DNA from: Cheilinus undulatus
Taxonomy: Eukaryota > Chordata > Actinopteri > Labriformes > Labridae
Direction of reading: 5' to 3'
Length of the DNA stretch: 64,000 nucleotides
NCBI RefSeq assembly: GCF_018320785.1
Contig: NC_054885.1
Coordinates: 5,778,921-5,842,920, forward strand
In this document: piece after piece, positions 27,730 to 40,680 of the stretch
Layout of the letters: every line of letters begins with the position of its first letter
Position numbering within the stretch: the stretch's first letter is position 1
Notes under the pieces: model-generated
What the model was told of the DNA's origin: nothing
Seen by the model: only the letters and a program-made list of their open reading frames with translations
The model's database searches: none
Program-made: the position numbers and the translations under genes

Positions 27730-29350
27730 ATACCCTCTTTTTTTTAACAACAGTCTGTAAACGTCTGGGAAGTGAGAAGACCAGCCGCTGGAGTTTTTGT
27801 GGGAGGAATGTTGTCCCATTTTTGTCTGATATAGGATTCTAGCTGTACAACTGTCCTGGGTCTTCTTTGCTAGATTTTCCTGTTATGATGCTCCAAATGT
27901 TTCTATTGGTGAAAGGTCTGGACTGCAGGCAGGCCAGTTCAGCACCCTGACTCTTATGTGAAGCCATGCTGGTGTGATGGATGTGGTTCATCATTGTCTT
28001 CCTGAAATAGTCGAGGCTTTCCCTGAAAGAGAAGCCTGGATAGCAGCTCTAAAACCTCCCTCTTCTTTTCAGCATTGATAATTCCTTTCCAGATGTAAGC
28101 TGCCCACACCATAGGCATGAATGCAACCCCATACCATCAGAGATGCAGGCTTTAGACCTGAGCCAGGAGAACAAGCTGGATGCTCCCTCTCCTCTTGAGT
28201 CGGCGGGACACAGCATCCATGGTTTCCAGAAATAATCTAAAATTTTGATTCATGTGACCACAGAACAGTTTTACATGTTGCCTCAGCCCATTTTAAATAA
28301 GCTTTGGTCCAGAGAAGAAGGCGGTGTTTATGCTTTAACCCCCTGGGGTCATGGGTATCATTTTTAGAAATGTCCAGATACCATATTGTCCTGCCCAATA
28401 CAGATTTCAATACCAAGGTGTTTGGTATCGGCTGATACCGAGTACCAATCCAACACCCGTGTAAAATCTCTGGACTGGCTGTGCAGACAAGCAAATTATT
28501 TTAGACCAGTGGTTCCCAACCTTGTTTCCTTTGAGCACCCCGCCTTCTTGTATCTAAGAAAACTTGAGCCCCCCAGGACCGCCATAAGAAAATAGTGATA
28601 CTTTGTGGTCAAAATTAACATAAATTTAAATTATTTTTCTGTGTAAATCCAAACAAAGTAGTCCCAAACACAAGTTGTTTTACCTAACATCCACTATATG
28701 AATTATTTGTAAGTGTTATATATGCAAATCTAATTTTAACAACCTCAGGGCAGGCAGAGCCTCATGCCCCCCCAAGGGGTTCCCGCCCTCCAGGTTGGGA
28801 ACCAAGGTTTTAGACCTATATTTGACACTGAATTGCATGGTGGGAATTATCCATCATAAGTCTGATTTTACTTGGTCTATCAACACAGTTTAAAAGCTTG
28901 TATGTAGATTGGAATCTGCACTTTTGGCACACGTTAAAACAGAAACTTGGCGAGGCTTCATCTTGCTGCTACATCCTCTTAAATTGGTCATGTGAGTTGG
29001 ACATGCTGGCACTTATATAGACTCCAGTGGGTTTTAACTATCATGTGGATGCTGCAGCCAACTGTGTTGACAGTGATTTCTGGAAGTGTTCCTGAGCCCA
29101 TGCAGTGATTTCCAGTACAGAATCATGCCTGTTTTTAATGTAGGACCTGTGAAGATAACAAGCATCCAATACTGACCTTTGACCTTGTTCCTTGTGCACA
29201 GTAGCTTACTTTCCAGCCTTAAACAGTATTTAATGTCTGATATGTTATAATCTATTGTGAATTAAGTATGTGTTTATGAGATTTGTAAATCATTGCATTC
29301 TGTTTTTATTTACATTTTGTGCCCCAACATTTTTGGGACTGGGGTTTTAA
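27730..29350. repeat. DNA-transposon-derived dispersed repeat
   Basis: Contains segments repeated elsewhere in the window: AACCCCATACCATCAGAGAT and GACCACAGAACAGTTTT are shared with 24770-25000, and TTCTGGAAGTGTTCCTGAGC with 650-700. The right end near 29340 (CCCCAACATTTTTGGGACTG, then GGGG) resembles a common fish terminal repeat. It is interrupted by the MITE at 28507. No open reading frame is intact and the family is not named. Confidence 0.45.
28507..28807 (+). mobile_element. 301-bp hAT-like MITE with 8-bp TSD
   Basis: Ends are CAGTGGTTCCCAACCTTG and, as reverse complement of the other side, CCTTGGTTCCCAACCTGG. A perfect 8-bp duplication TTTTAGAC borders it (28499-28506 and 28808-28815). 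No coding capacity. It is inserted inside a larger repeat that spans about 27730-29350. Confidence 0.85.
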
Positions 29351-29716
29351 TTGTTGTTTAATCGTTGGTTTGTGTATTTATAGGAGGTGGATGTAGATTT
29401 TTTGCTTGCACTTTGGAGTGACGAGTTGGTTTTATCTAAACAAGCCCTGCTAACTAGTTTGGTTTTGCTTGGGGGATCTGCTGCACATCCCGGGCCAGAC
29501 GCGCCCCCCGTTAGGGTTCTACAGATAAGAGGAGAGAGAGAACTGGCAGACATGGTTGGGAGGGAGGCGTGGTCATGTTTAAGTTTACGGAAACACAGCG
29601 GTAGAAGCGTGAACTAAACTCTGCTTTGAGCATCAGTGAGCATCGATGAATCCTCCTGTTTCAGGAGTTTACAAAACACTTGACTCATGGCGTGCATTTA
29701 AAACAGTAGAAAACAT

Positions 29717-29722
29717 TTTATT
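29717..29722 (-). terminator. aanat1: aanat polyadenylation signal
   Basis: AATAAA on the minus strand (TTTATT on the plus strand), 400 bp beyond the aanat stop codon at 30122. It implies a 3' UTR of about 0.4 kb. Confidence 0.5.
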
Positions 29723-30121
29723 GAGATTGTGAGACTGAAATACACCAATAAAAAAACAAAACATCATAAAATCAAGTCTTAGCTATTAAAACAAACCTAC
29801 AGTAAACATGCAGAATCATCCTGGAGCCGATATAGCAGATAAACCGCCTTCATAGAGCTGCAGGAGATGAAGTCTAACAGATAATGGTAATTTTTATGTT
29901 TTATGAAGCAGAGGAGCTCAGTCTGTACAAAAATGCTCATAATTACACAAGAAATCAAACACATCCAGGTAAAGAGTGACAGGTCAAAGTCTGAGAGTTG
30001 TTTGTATGTAAACGCCACATGAAAGTTTAGTGTTAGAATTTACACATGACATCGAGCAGACACTAAACGAACATCAATGGAGAGTCAGACTCTGATTTTA
30101 CTGGAACAAACCTTCATCCTG

Positions 30122-32770
<2,649 letters not shown>

Positions 32771-32863
32771 CTAAAAAACTTCTCCTCTTCCTCTCCTGTG
32801 CGTCTCGCGCTCAGCAGGTTCACCTATCAGGCCCTGCGAGGACGAAATGAAGCTCTGAGGGTG

Positions 32864-32871
32864 TTTTTATA
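32864..32871 (-). promoter_or_regulatory. aanat1: TATA-box candidate of aanat proximal promoter
   Basis: TATAAAAA on the minus strand, about 120 bp upstream of the aanat start codon, in a short GC-richer stretch. It would give a 5' UTR of roughly 90 bases. It competes with a second model in which transcription starts near 33560 and a non-coding exon is spliced to an acceptor (TTTTTTAG) just upstream of the ATG at about 32772. Confidence 0.5.
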
Positions 32872-33502
32872 GGAGAGCTGTGCCGGCTGTGATTCACGCG
32901 CTCATTTGCATTTGAATGTTTGATGTCAGAGGAGGACTGAAGGTCAATACAGTGTGTGGTAATTTCTCTGAACCCTGTAATTTACTGAGGCCATTGTGGC
33001 TGTTTGGTTTAACAAAGTGAGAGATGAAAACAGGATTTTCATGAATCACAGCTCCATGGTCACAGCAGATTTATGACACTAGTTCACCGAGTTTTGGTCA
33101 GGTGAACTGAAGCGGTCTGTGAAGCTGTTGACAACTGGATATTTGCTTCTAAAATCAACATTACAGTAAATCTCTGCTGTAACAGTATGGGTCTAAGGAT
33201 ATTTTACGCACTGCTTAAGGATCTGGAACCGTTTTCCTTTTCATTTCTTCTTTTTATGTCGAAATTAATGAATAAACCCAAACTCTTTTAAACATTTTTT
33301 AACCCTTTTTTGATCACAAAATTGAAATTTTCTGCATTTAAATTTCGATTTTGCATGAAAACTAAAATCAAACAACCATTTTTTAAAAATATGCTCTTCA
33401 TGAACAATTATCCAATGACTAAAAACAACAGTTCCAAGATAAAGTCCGTTTTGAATTATCCAATGTTATGAATGAAATAAATAATGATCTACCAGCGCTT
33501 AC

Positions 33503-33565
33503 CTGAGGCTGTGAGCTGAGTTCAGGTCGTGTGTCACCTCCTCGCGCGTGTCTCTTCATTATGAA
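33503..33565 (-). promoter_or_regulatory. aanat1: possible 5' non-coding exon of aanat
   Basis: On the minus strand a consensus donor, CTCAG|GTAAGC, lies at 33503/33502. An acceptor-like TTTTTTAG|G lies about 25 bases before the aanat ATG. Splicing them would create a non-coding leader exon immediately downstream of the E-box/OTX cluster at 33566-33602. The 5' edge of this exon is not visible; 33565 is only a guess. This is an inference from splice signals and position. Confidence 0.35.
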
Positions 33566-33602
33566 GTGATTATTTTACTATGAGTCACGTGATGAAGGAT
33601 TA
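33566..33602 (-). promoter_or_regulatory. aanat1: E-box flanked by two CRX/OTX-type sites upstream of aanat
   Basis: Reading the minus strand, TAATCC (33602-33597), CACGTG (33591-33586) and TAATC (33570-33566) fall within 37 bp. CACGTG is the canonical CLOCK/BMAL E-box. TAATC(C) is the photoreceptor conserved element bound by OTX5/CRX. The pairing of these two site types is the published signature of pineal and retinal aanat control in fish. The block lies 820-860 bp upstream of the start codon, directly above a putative leader exon. Confidence 0.55.
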
Positions 33603-33757
33603 CAGAAGTTGTTTCCACAACTCTGCGCATTAAGGACTCCTTATCTCCTCTGACAGAGACGCTTCACCTTCTGAGAGCTCAGGAGAAAGCGCACGTTCAG
33701 TTTGACACCACCTTTGGCTCTAAATATCAAGTTATTTATTATTTTATTTGACTAGAG

Positions 33758-35082
33758 CAGGGGTTCCTAACCTTTTCAGCCCGCGACCCCCAAATAAAAG
33801 TGCCAGAGACCGGGGACCCCGACTGTGCCTGAAAATGGTTGAACACAGCCATGCATATTCTACAATAGTCATGTTCAGACAAGGCTGCCCATAAGGGGGG
33901 ATGAAGGGGAGAGCTTTCTGGGGCCCAAATAAACTGGGGGACCAAGGAGGTCAGCAAAATCCTGGTCCATTGTAAAATTAAGCTGTGATATCCATACTTT
34001 ACCTGAATAAAAACCACTCTTATCAAAGAAACCATTTATTAATTCTATTGTGCCATACTAAGTAGCCTTCTTCAAAATGTTGAAAATGGCAAAAATAGGT
34101 GGGAAAGGTGATCAAATGGGATTTTGAAACTAGCAAAAATGAGTAAGAAGCGGCAAAAATTAAATAAAAGTGGCAAAAATGGGTTAAAGGGGCAAAAACA
34201 GGCATAAAAATTATGCTTTAAGAGGGGGATTAAAGAGCCAATACGAGTTTAAAGTGGCAAAAATGGGTTAACTGAGGCAGAAACATAGGCAGCAATGAGT
34301 TAAACTGCTATGGCCAGAATGAACAGTGAACTGTGGTAAAAATGGGCACAAATGGGCAAAAAGGTGGTAAAAAGTGGCTCTATGCATGGCAGGGGGTGAT
34401 GTATTTCCGGTGGAGAATAAGACCGTTTCACAACTTCCGCCCAACTATACGTGCTAAGCCAACTATACTGCCTTAATTTGTCCATTTCGTTGGGTTTTTT
34501 GTTTCGATTGTTGTTTGTGTTTACTCTATCATCATCGCTTGGCATCCAAACATGCTAAAATGATGTTTCAAAAATAGGTTAAAAGCTCATTGCTGCATGC
34601 TGCAATGTACATCTTCAGCTAAATTTAACTCATCATTGACAGTCAGCTCAGGTAACTCATGCAAACAGCGAGTAAACCGCAATGAATTTGCCATCATACG
34701 CCTTTCTCTTCTCCCGACTGGAAGTGTGGGAGCGGTCTAATGCCAAATGCGGAAGCAGTTCATGCATAGAGCCCATAGAGGCAATAATGGTTCAACAGAG
34801 GCAACAATATGCAGAAAGTGACAACATTTGGTTTAAAAGAGGCAAAAACAGGCAGAAAAAAAATGGTAGAAAGGGTTGAAAATGGACAAAAATGGGTTGT
34901 AATTGGCAAAATTGTATTAAAATTGGTGGGGAAAAATGATAAAAACAGGTGAAAATTTGGCAAAATTGATGTCAAGTGTAATCCAAAAAATATTATGGGT
35001 TTGTTTTTTAGTCATCTGGAGACCCCCTCTCAGTGTCTCGTGACCCCCAGTGGAGTCCCGACCCCAAGGTTGACAATCACTG
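33758..35082 (+). mobile_element. hAT-like non-autonomous element with internal minisatellite, 8-bp TSD
   Basis: The element runs from CAGGGGTTCCTAACCTT to a right end whose reverse complement is CAGTGATTGTCAACCTT, and both neighbouring sequences carry CGACCCC-type motifs. It is bordered by a perfect 8-bp duplication GACTAGAG (33750-33757 and 35083-35090). The 8-bp duplication and CAGTGGTT-type ends are the hAT hallmark. From about 34080 to 34960 it carries degenerate ~20-bp units close to AAAAGTGGCAAAAATGGGTT. No transposase is encoded. Confidence 0.85.
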
Positions 35083-35190
35083 GACTAGAGGACACTAGAT
35101 GAACTAATAAGAGATAGCTTATTTTACAACATCAACCTGCTGATAGTTATTATTCTAATTATTTTTATTCTAATTATGCATGCCCTGTCT

Positions 35191-35420
35191 GCAGGGGCGT
35201 AGCTAGGGATTTTGGACCCCCAGAAAGAATATTACACAGGGTCCCCCCTTAACCGGCAACTTAGCCAAGCAACAAATGCTGTGTTGTTTTTACAATATCT
35301 CTGCATTTAAATGTATTTCTGAACCACCATTTCCCAATACAAGAGCATTTTTTTACTATGGTTAAATTAAGTTTACTTGTATCATTTAGCTTTGCTGGAT
35401 GATACCATTTGGACATTTTT
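35191..35420 (+). repeat. GTAGCTAGGGATTTTGG repeat, copy 2
   Basis: Starts CAGGGGCGTAGCTAGGGATT and shares CCCAGAAAGAATATTACACA, TAGCCAAGCAACAAATG and ACCATTTGGACAT with the copy at 6342. It immediately follows the hAT-like element ending at 35082. Confidence 0.55.
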
Positions 35421-35465
35421 TTTCAATATATTTGATTTAAATTTCAGTCAATTCATTTAGATTAG

Positions 35466-35845
35466 TGTTACACAAGCCTGCTCAACCAAAAAGTCAAATT
35501 GTTGAAAAATGCCTCTGCTGTAAGAACCAGCAAAGCGCCAGTTTTATCAGAACTTGACGACATTTCTTCGTTAAAAGAAGAACAAAGAACAGCAGTGAGT
35601 TGTTTTCTTTTCAAAGACGATAAAAGTCGTGTACTTACATGTCTATAGGCGCCATGTTTCACGTTATTCCTCTAGTGGCTACGTGACATGCTTTGTTGCT
35701 CTGATTGGCCCGTAGAGATGTGATGGACAGAAAGTTCATCCAATCATACTCCGAGGATTTTTCAAAGTCTCCGCCTTTTCTCAAACGTTACCTATCGAAG
35801 CTTTCCCAGATGGCTGACGTGTCAGGTTATGTGGGGTGTCCTTCC
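35466..35845 (-). mobile_element. partial relative of the 45554 element
   Basis: Contains CCAGTTTTATCAGAACTTGA, AAGAACAAAGAACAGCAGTG and a CCAATCA-rich right part, all in the opposite orientation to the element at 45554. Its left edge (AGTGTTACACAAGCCTGCTC) instead resembles the start of the hAT-like copy at 54177, so it is a chimera or a third subfamily. Confidence 0.5.
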
Positions 35846-37184
35846 CCAGAAATCTTTGAGCTTTAAAAGATGTATTTCCTAGGGGAGACTGGGGACAGTT
35901 GCAACAAGCCTTATTTCTCCAATCAGAAACATGCTAGAGTGATGACACTCACACTGCACATGCTCAGATAGGCCCTCTGCCCACCAAGAAGAGAGAGGCC
36001 ATGTTGAGCATCTGGTCCTGTTTGTATCAAGACAAAGTAGTTTTGGGGGTATGAAAGTTGCTTTTTTCATGAGCTGTATTTTTGTCATACCTTCCTGATC
36101 TTTTGTATGAATTAATCCAAATTACCTAGTTTGAGTCTTTGTTTTGTTGACTATTCAATGACATGGTTAGCATGTGTCAATGTCAGTGTGGCTAGCTAGC
36201 TATTTAGAGGCTAGTCATATCAAAACAGACCACACAACAGAATTTTTGAAGATTTTTAGTTCGAAATAGGCACAATTAATATATTTCATTGCTCATGAGC
36301 ATAGCAAGCATTGTTATTAAAAATGAAACAACTGTCCTACTTTTGCTACGGGGGAAAACTGTCAGCTGGGCGTCTGAGCTTGGAGTCTTTGCAATTGATG
36401 AAAATGGCTCTGATGATCATATGTTCATCACAAACGGCTGAGCAAGCTTAATGATTACTGTCCACTTTCTTCTTACCACAGAGGTGCAAGGTCACTGATC
36501 CCACTCAGACACATGCCACCATGGAGCTTGTAAAAGAGTTTGTTGAGAAAACTTTGCCATCGCCCAGTAATGAAGTTGCAGACTCACTCATGGATCGACT
36601 GGAGGCTGTGGGAGTTAGCAGTGTAGACGACTTGAGCTGACGACTTATTAAAGCTTTCACTGAAGGTAAGTTTTACAGATATGTAACCCTATTCCCTTTG
36701 CACTGCACTTGGAGAACTGGGCATTAAGGTCAAAATATATATGGACAAATATCACAATATTTATGATGTTTTGATGATACAAAAATGCCCCCAAACCTCT
36801 TGGCTGCCTTGAGTGAAAAGGAAATCGCCAGGCGGATTGTAGAGCGATATCCTTGCTCTTCCCAAGACAGCATCGGAACAGGATATGATGCTGTTTTTAT
36901 CCAGTTAGAGAACAGACTCGAAAATGTGAAGAGGCCATCAGTCATCAGCTTGAAGAAGAGGCCAACAGCAGATGAAGGGGAGGAAGCAACGAGGCAAAAG
37001 TCCAGAAATTCAGATCGTTATGGATGTGTGGAGTGGGGGCCGGCTATTGTGGGTAGACCAGAACTAAACCAACATCTTCAAGTAGAGCTGCAACCATCTT
37101 TTTATGTATTTTTATTTTTTAATAAATCAGTTCTAATTTATTTTGTATGATCGAATAAATCAATTAGTTTGATTAACAACTTAA

Positions 37185-38563
37185 AGGTATAGTTCGTATT
37201 TTTGGACACAAAGTGGTGTGAAATACTCATCTGCAGTGTAGTGCATGACAAGTGATTGTTTTTTTTACCTTATGTGACCTGTGGGGTGAGTTCGGACCTC
37301 CTTCAGGTTAGTAGTAGGTAGTTTGGGCTAGTTTGCTGGGTTCACAAAAATAAAAGTTTTTTCTACCTTAAACAACATGCGTTCAAAATAGTATCATATA
37401 TCCATCCCAAAACCATCGTTGTAAAAGACTCAGACTTCACTTTCAGTCTGCACTATTTTATCTCCCCCGGTATCGCTGCGCTGCTGCTGTTCAGCAGCAT
37501 TATACGTTAATTATACGTTATTATTTCATCGCGTGGTGAATGTGCAGGTCACAACTTGTCCACGAGAGTGTGTTGGAGTTGTTGGATTGTGTATTTGATG
37601 AGTTTGATGAGGGAAAGCAAAAAATTCCGTCTGCTTCCATAGCGTTAGCTGTGCAGCTGGTATATCGGTCCCCCCAGATCTAGAAACAGCTTGCACCAAC
37701 AACTAAAGGAAACAAACCTATTACTAAGACTATAGGAATTATGGCAATGGACGAATTTGCCAAAATCCCCCATCAGTCGTCTGCTTATGGTCACTCTGGA
37801 GACTTTCTCAGTCTCTGATCTAGAAGCATTTATCTCTGCCTGAAGATCAGCAGTGGTCCTCCTCCTGTCTCTACTACTTCAAATCTTGAGCTGTCTGACA
37901 TCTGCTTCAGTTATCTTTGCTTTCCTGCCTCTTCCTTGGCACATTTTGTAAGTACCAGTTTTGGCAATTGACTCCAAAGCATACTTGACCACACGGTGAG
38001 AACGCTTTATGTCTTTCCCTATTTATCTCAGAGACCATCCAGCATCATGAAATGCTTTAATGCAGATTCTTTCATTTTCAGTCAGCTCCCCAGGTTTTAC
38101 CATTTTGAACAAGAATGAGGAATTTCAAACTGAATTCACCCAAATTTGAGCCGGCTCACTGGGCTTCTCTGAGAAGTCAGAAATGAATCAAGCGTAACAT
38201 TCAACCTCTAAAACTCATTTTTCTGTTAAGGAATGACATTAAATAACTATAATTTGACATATTAATCAAAAAATATTAATGTGCTTTACTATTTTTTCAG
38301 TTTTTTTGTAAATCAGTAAATTTGAAAATTCATGGATAACAATAATAATTATATTTTAGCATTAAAAATATCATTTGGGTTAAAGAGCTTCTACATATCG
38401 GTGTATTAACCATTGCAGAAACATAAAAAATGATTTTGGTAATTACCAATGCTGTTAATTTAGGGCAGCTGTGGCATAAACATTACTTTGGTGGTGGTCT
38501 AACAAATTTGTTAAGCACTGTACTTCTAACCTGAAGGAGGTCTGAACTCAGCCCACAGGACAC

Positions 38564-38594
<31 letters not shown>

Positions 38595-38664
38595 CACTTG
38601 TCATGCACTACACGGCAGATGAGTATTTCACACCACTTTGTGTCCAAAAATACCAACTATACCT
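37185..38664. mobile_element. 1.48-kb TTAA-flanked element with long terminal inverted repeats
   Basis: The left arm (37185-37313) and right arm (38532-38664, reverse complement) match over about 130 bp with few differences. Both begin AGGTATAGTT and share GGACACAAAGTGGTGTGAAA and TGTAGTGCATGACAAGTG. Each end is bordered by TTAA (37181-37184 and 38665-38668), the target duplication used by piggyBac- and Kolobok-type elements. The right arm contains a 27-base poly-A. The interior holds a Tc1-like fragment rather than its own transposase, so it is non-autonomous. It sits inside the SAMD3-like pseudogene. Confidence 0.8.
37740..38522 (-). mobile_element. Tc1-like transposon fragment nested in the foldback element
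   Basis: On the minus strand a decayed transposase N-terminus is readable from about 38110 down to 37745: VKPGELTENERICIKAFHD, RSHRVVKYALESIAKTG, and RRTTADLQAEINAS, with stop codons between pieces. This is the paired-type DNA-binding region of Tc1 elements. Near 38522 the end CAGTGCTTAACAAATTTGTT (minus strand) is a Tc1-type terminus. The catalytic half is not present. Confidence 0.65.
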
Positions 38665-39360
38665 TTAAACCATACTTAGGCTTTGTCTTACAAGTGTTGC
38701 ACAAAAAGCTAAAATTGCTGCTCTACAAGCCTACAAGGTGTCGTAACTTGACAAGTGAGCTGGTAGATCATCGGTTTTCACTGTTTAACAAAAACAAAAT
38801 TTGATTCTCCCCCAAAATTAATTATTTATTTTCTATATTCAGGAGTCAGATGTTTGAAAACTGATGATGGAAACACATTCCATCTAGCGTGAGGCAATCA
38901 ACAATGGAGGCAGCATAAGCATCATAATGGAGGAGTGGCCATTCCTGTTTGAACCTGTTCACCTGTTTGATCACACCTCTACCCTCCTTGGCTTTCTGGT
39001 ACAAACAAAGCTGGAAGAGGAAGTGTCCTGAAAAGCAAGGAGCATCCAAAACTTCCTTGACTCAAAAGGGATGAAGATCAGTGAAGATCCAGTACAGCTG
39101 TTCTCTGGGATTGCAAGGCACTTCAAGGAAAACCCTCATCATCTTTTCTACCCAAAAGAGGTATGTCATGAGTTATCTCATGTTTCTCACAGACTTTAGA
39201 ATCTTACTATAAAAAAAGCTCACTGTCTTTTTTAAAGACTTAAAACAAACAACCACATGACCCACTTTGCACCACTGCTCTCTGCTCCTCTCAAACCAAA
39301 AGAGAAAAATACATCATATGACCCAAAGTTTGTGATGGGTAGTGACCATATTTGATTACA

Positions 39361-39594
39361 TAATTTTCAGTAAAAATGAGTTTTGAACATATTTACCCAG
39401 TAGCTTTTAGTGTTTTTATGTTTTTCTAAGAACAGGTGAGCAAATCTGTCGGTTGTGCCGGCGACAAGGCTCCAGAAATCATCATCCAAAAATAGAGAAA
39501 TGAATTTAGCATTTGTCAAATCCTTGTCTCCACAATGTCTAACAGGCTCATGTAAGTGCTTCATCCATTTGTGATACATTTCCTCATCTGTCAA
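39361..39594 (-). mobile_element. piggyBac-like transposase N-terminal fragment
   Basis: A 75-codon frame on the minus strand contains KFISLFLDDDFWSLVAGTTD followed by RFAHLFLEK. The pattern LF-x-D/T-x-x-x-x-L-V-x-x-T-N/D-R-A/Y-A is the start of the piggyBac (PGBD) transposase domain. It begins and ends abruptly, and no catalytic Asp residues are visible around it. It is a relic, notable because TTAA-flanked elements occur nearby. Confidence 0.45.
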
Positions 39595-40004
39595 CTAAAC
39601 CCAGCAATCATCATCACTTGCTGTCTCTCTCACTCCTCTTCTGCATACAGACACTTCCAATGACTGGTGGGTAGTTTTCAAATTCAATTTTCTCAAAACT
39701 TTGAATAGAGACACGCCCACAAATGGTGTTTAGAATAAATCTCTGTTAGCTGGTTTCACATGCAGGGATTAAGCCTAGTCCTAGACTTTAAAGAATATGT
39801 AAAGATCTTCTTTGGAAAATTTGTTTAGTCTAAGACTGGGCTAAATCTCTGTACAGGAAACCAGACCTATGTGTCCCCCACCTAGCGGTAGAAAGAGCAA
39901 GCAAGATTTGGCACTAAACCTGGAGCTACAGTCTGTTTTATTCAGCAGTGTTGCTTGTCACAATTTTGCTACCTTGACGCTTAGAGGGTTAACTTATTAC
40001 CTCC

Positions 40005-40680
40005 ACCAAGGAGGTCATGTGATCAGGTGGGTTTGTTCGTCTGTTCATTTATTATGAACATAACTCAAAAAATCATGGACGGATTTTGATGAAATTTTCA
40101 GAAAATGTCAGAAATGGCATAAGGAAGAACTGATTAGATTTTGGGACAGATCCGGATCACCGTCTGGATCCAGGAATTTTTTAAAGGATTCATTACTATC
40201 GGGAGATAGGGCTAATGGTGGAGGTCTGTGCTGTTACCACTTCAAACCAGAAGATGGTGGGCATGAGTAACTTCAATCCCAGCAGCATGTTTTTGGTGTG
40301 GTATTTTGGAGTTTATAGAGTTTGCAAGACGCACGCCCGGTTGAGGAGATGAGTCTGAGCTTAACAAAGAGAAAGACAGCGAATTGTAGCGAGAATACTC
40401 ACAATGCTGGGAGGAATAGAGGAATATTCACCCTCTGCTGTGACTTCCAGCCGTCCGATGAGACCATGGGTGAGACTGTCAGTGCATCTGTGCTACCGCC
40501 ATGACAGTCCCCACGTAGCAAAGCCAGTGCTGTGCTTCACCGTGACTCCACCCCAATGGGGAAGGAGTGATTGGTGAATTAGATTTTGGAAGTGATCCGG
40601 ATCACTGTCTGGATCCAGGAATGTTTTTGAAGGATTCTTCACTGTTGGGAGATAGGGTTAATGGCAAGGTCTGCACACTC
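40005..40680 (+). repeat. two partial copies of a dispersed repeat
   Basis: CTCCACCAAGGAGGTCATGT with CATGGACGGATTTTGATGAA and GGATCACCGTCTGGATCCAG at 40005-40240, then a second partial copy (GATCCGGATCACTGTCTGGA, GGATTCTTCACTGTTGGGAG) at 40560-40680. The 320 bp between them look unrelated, as if an insertion or recombination split one element. Confidence 0.5.

Larger units (their letters stand above)
36482..39160 (+). pseudogene. SAMD3-like gene fragment, broken
   Basis: Three exon-like blocks read in order on the plus strand. Block 36482-36665 has an acceptor (CCACAG), MELVKEFVEKTLPSPSNEV, a SAM-like LMDRLEAVGVSSVDDL, then an in-frame TGA, and a GTAAGT donor. Block 36785-37090 reads KEIARRIVERYPCSSQDSIG, LENRLENVKRP and DRYGCVEWGP. 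Block 38842-39160 reads EEWPFLFEPVHLFDHTSTLL, an in-frame TGA, then FSGIARHFKENPHHLFYP and a GTATGT donor. This resembles the multicopy fish family annotated as sterile alpha motif domain-containing protein 3-like. Blocks 2 and 3 are separated by a 1.48-kb foldback insertion. With at least two stops it is a pseudogene; the family assignment rests on remembered motifs. Confidence 0.55.
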
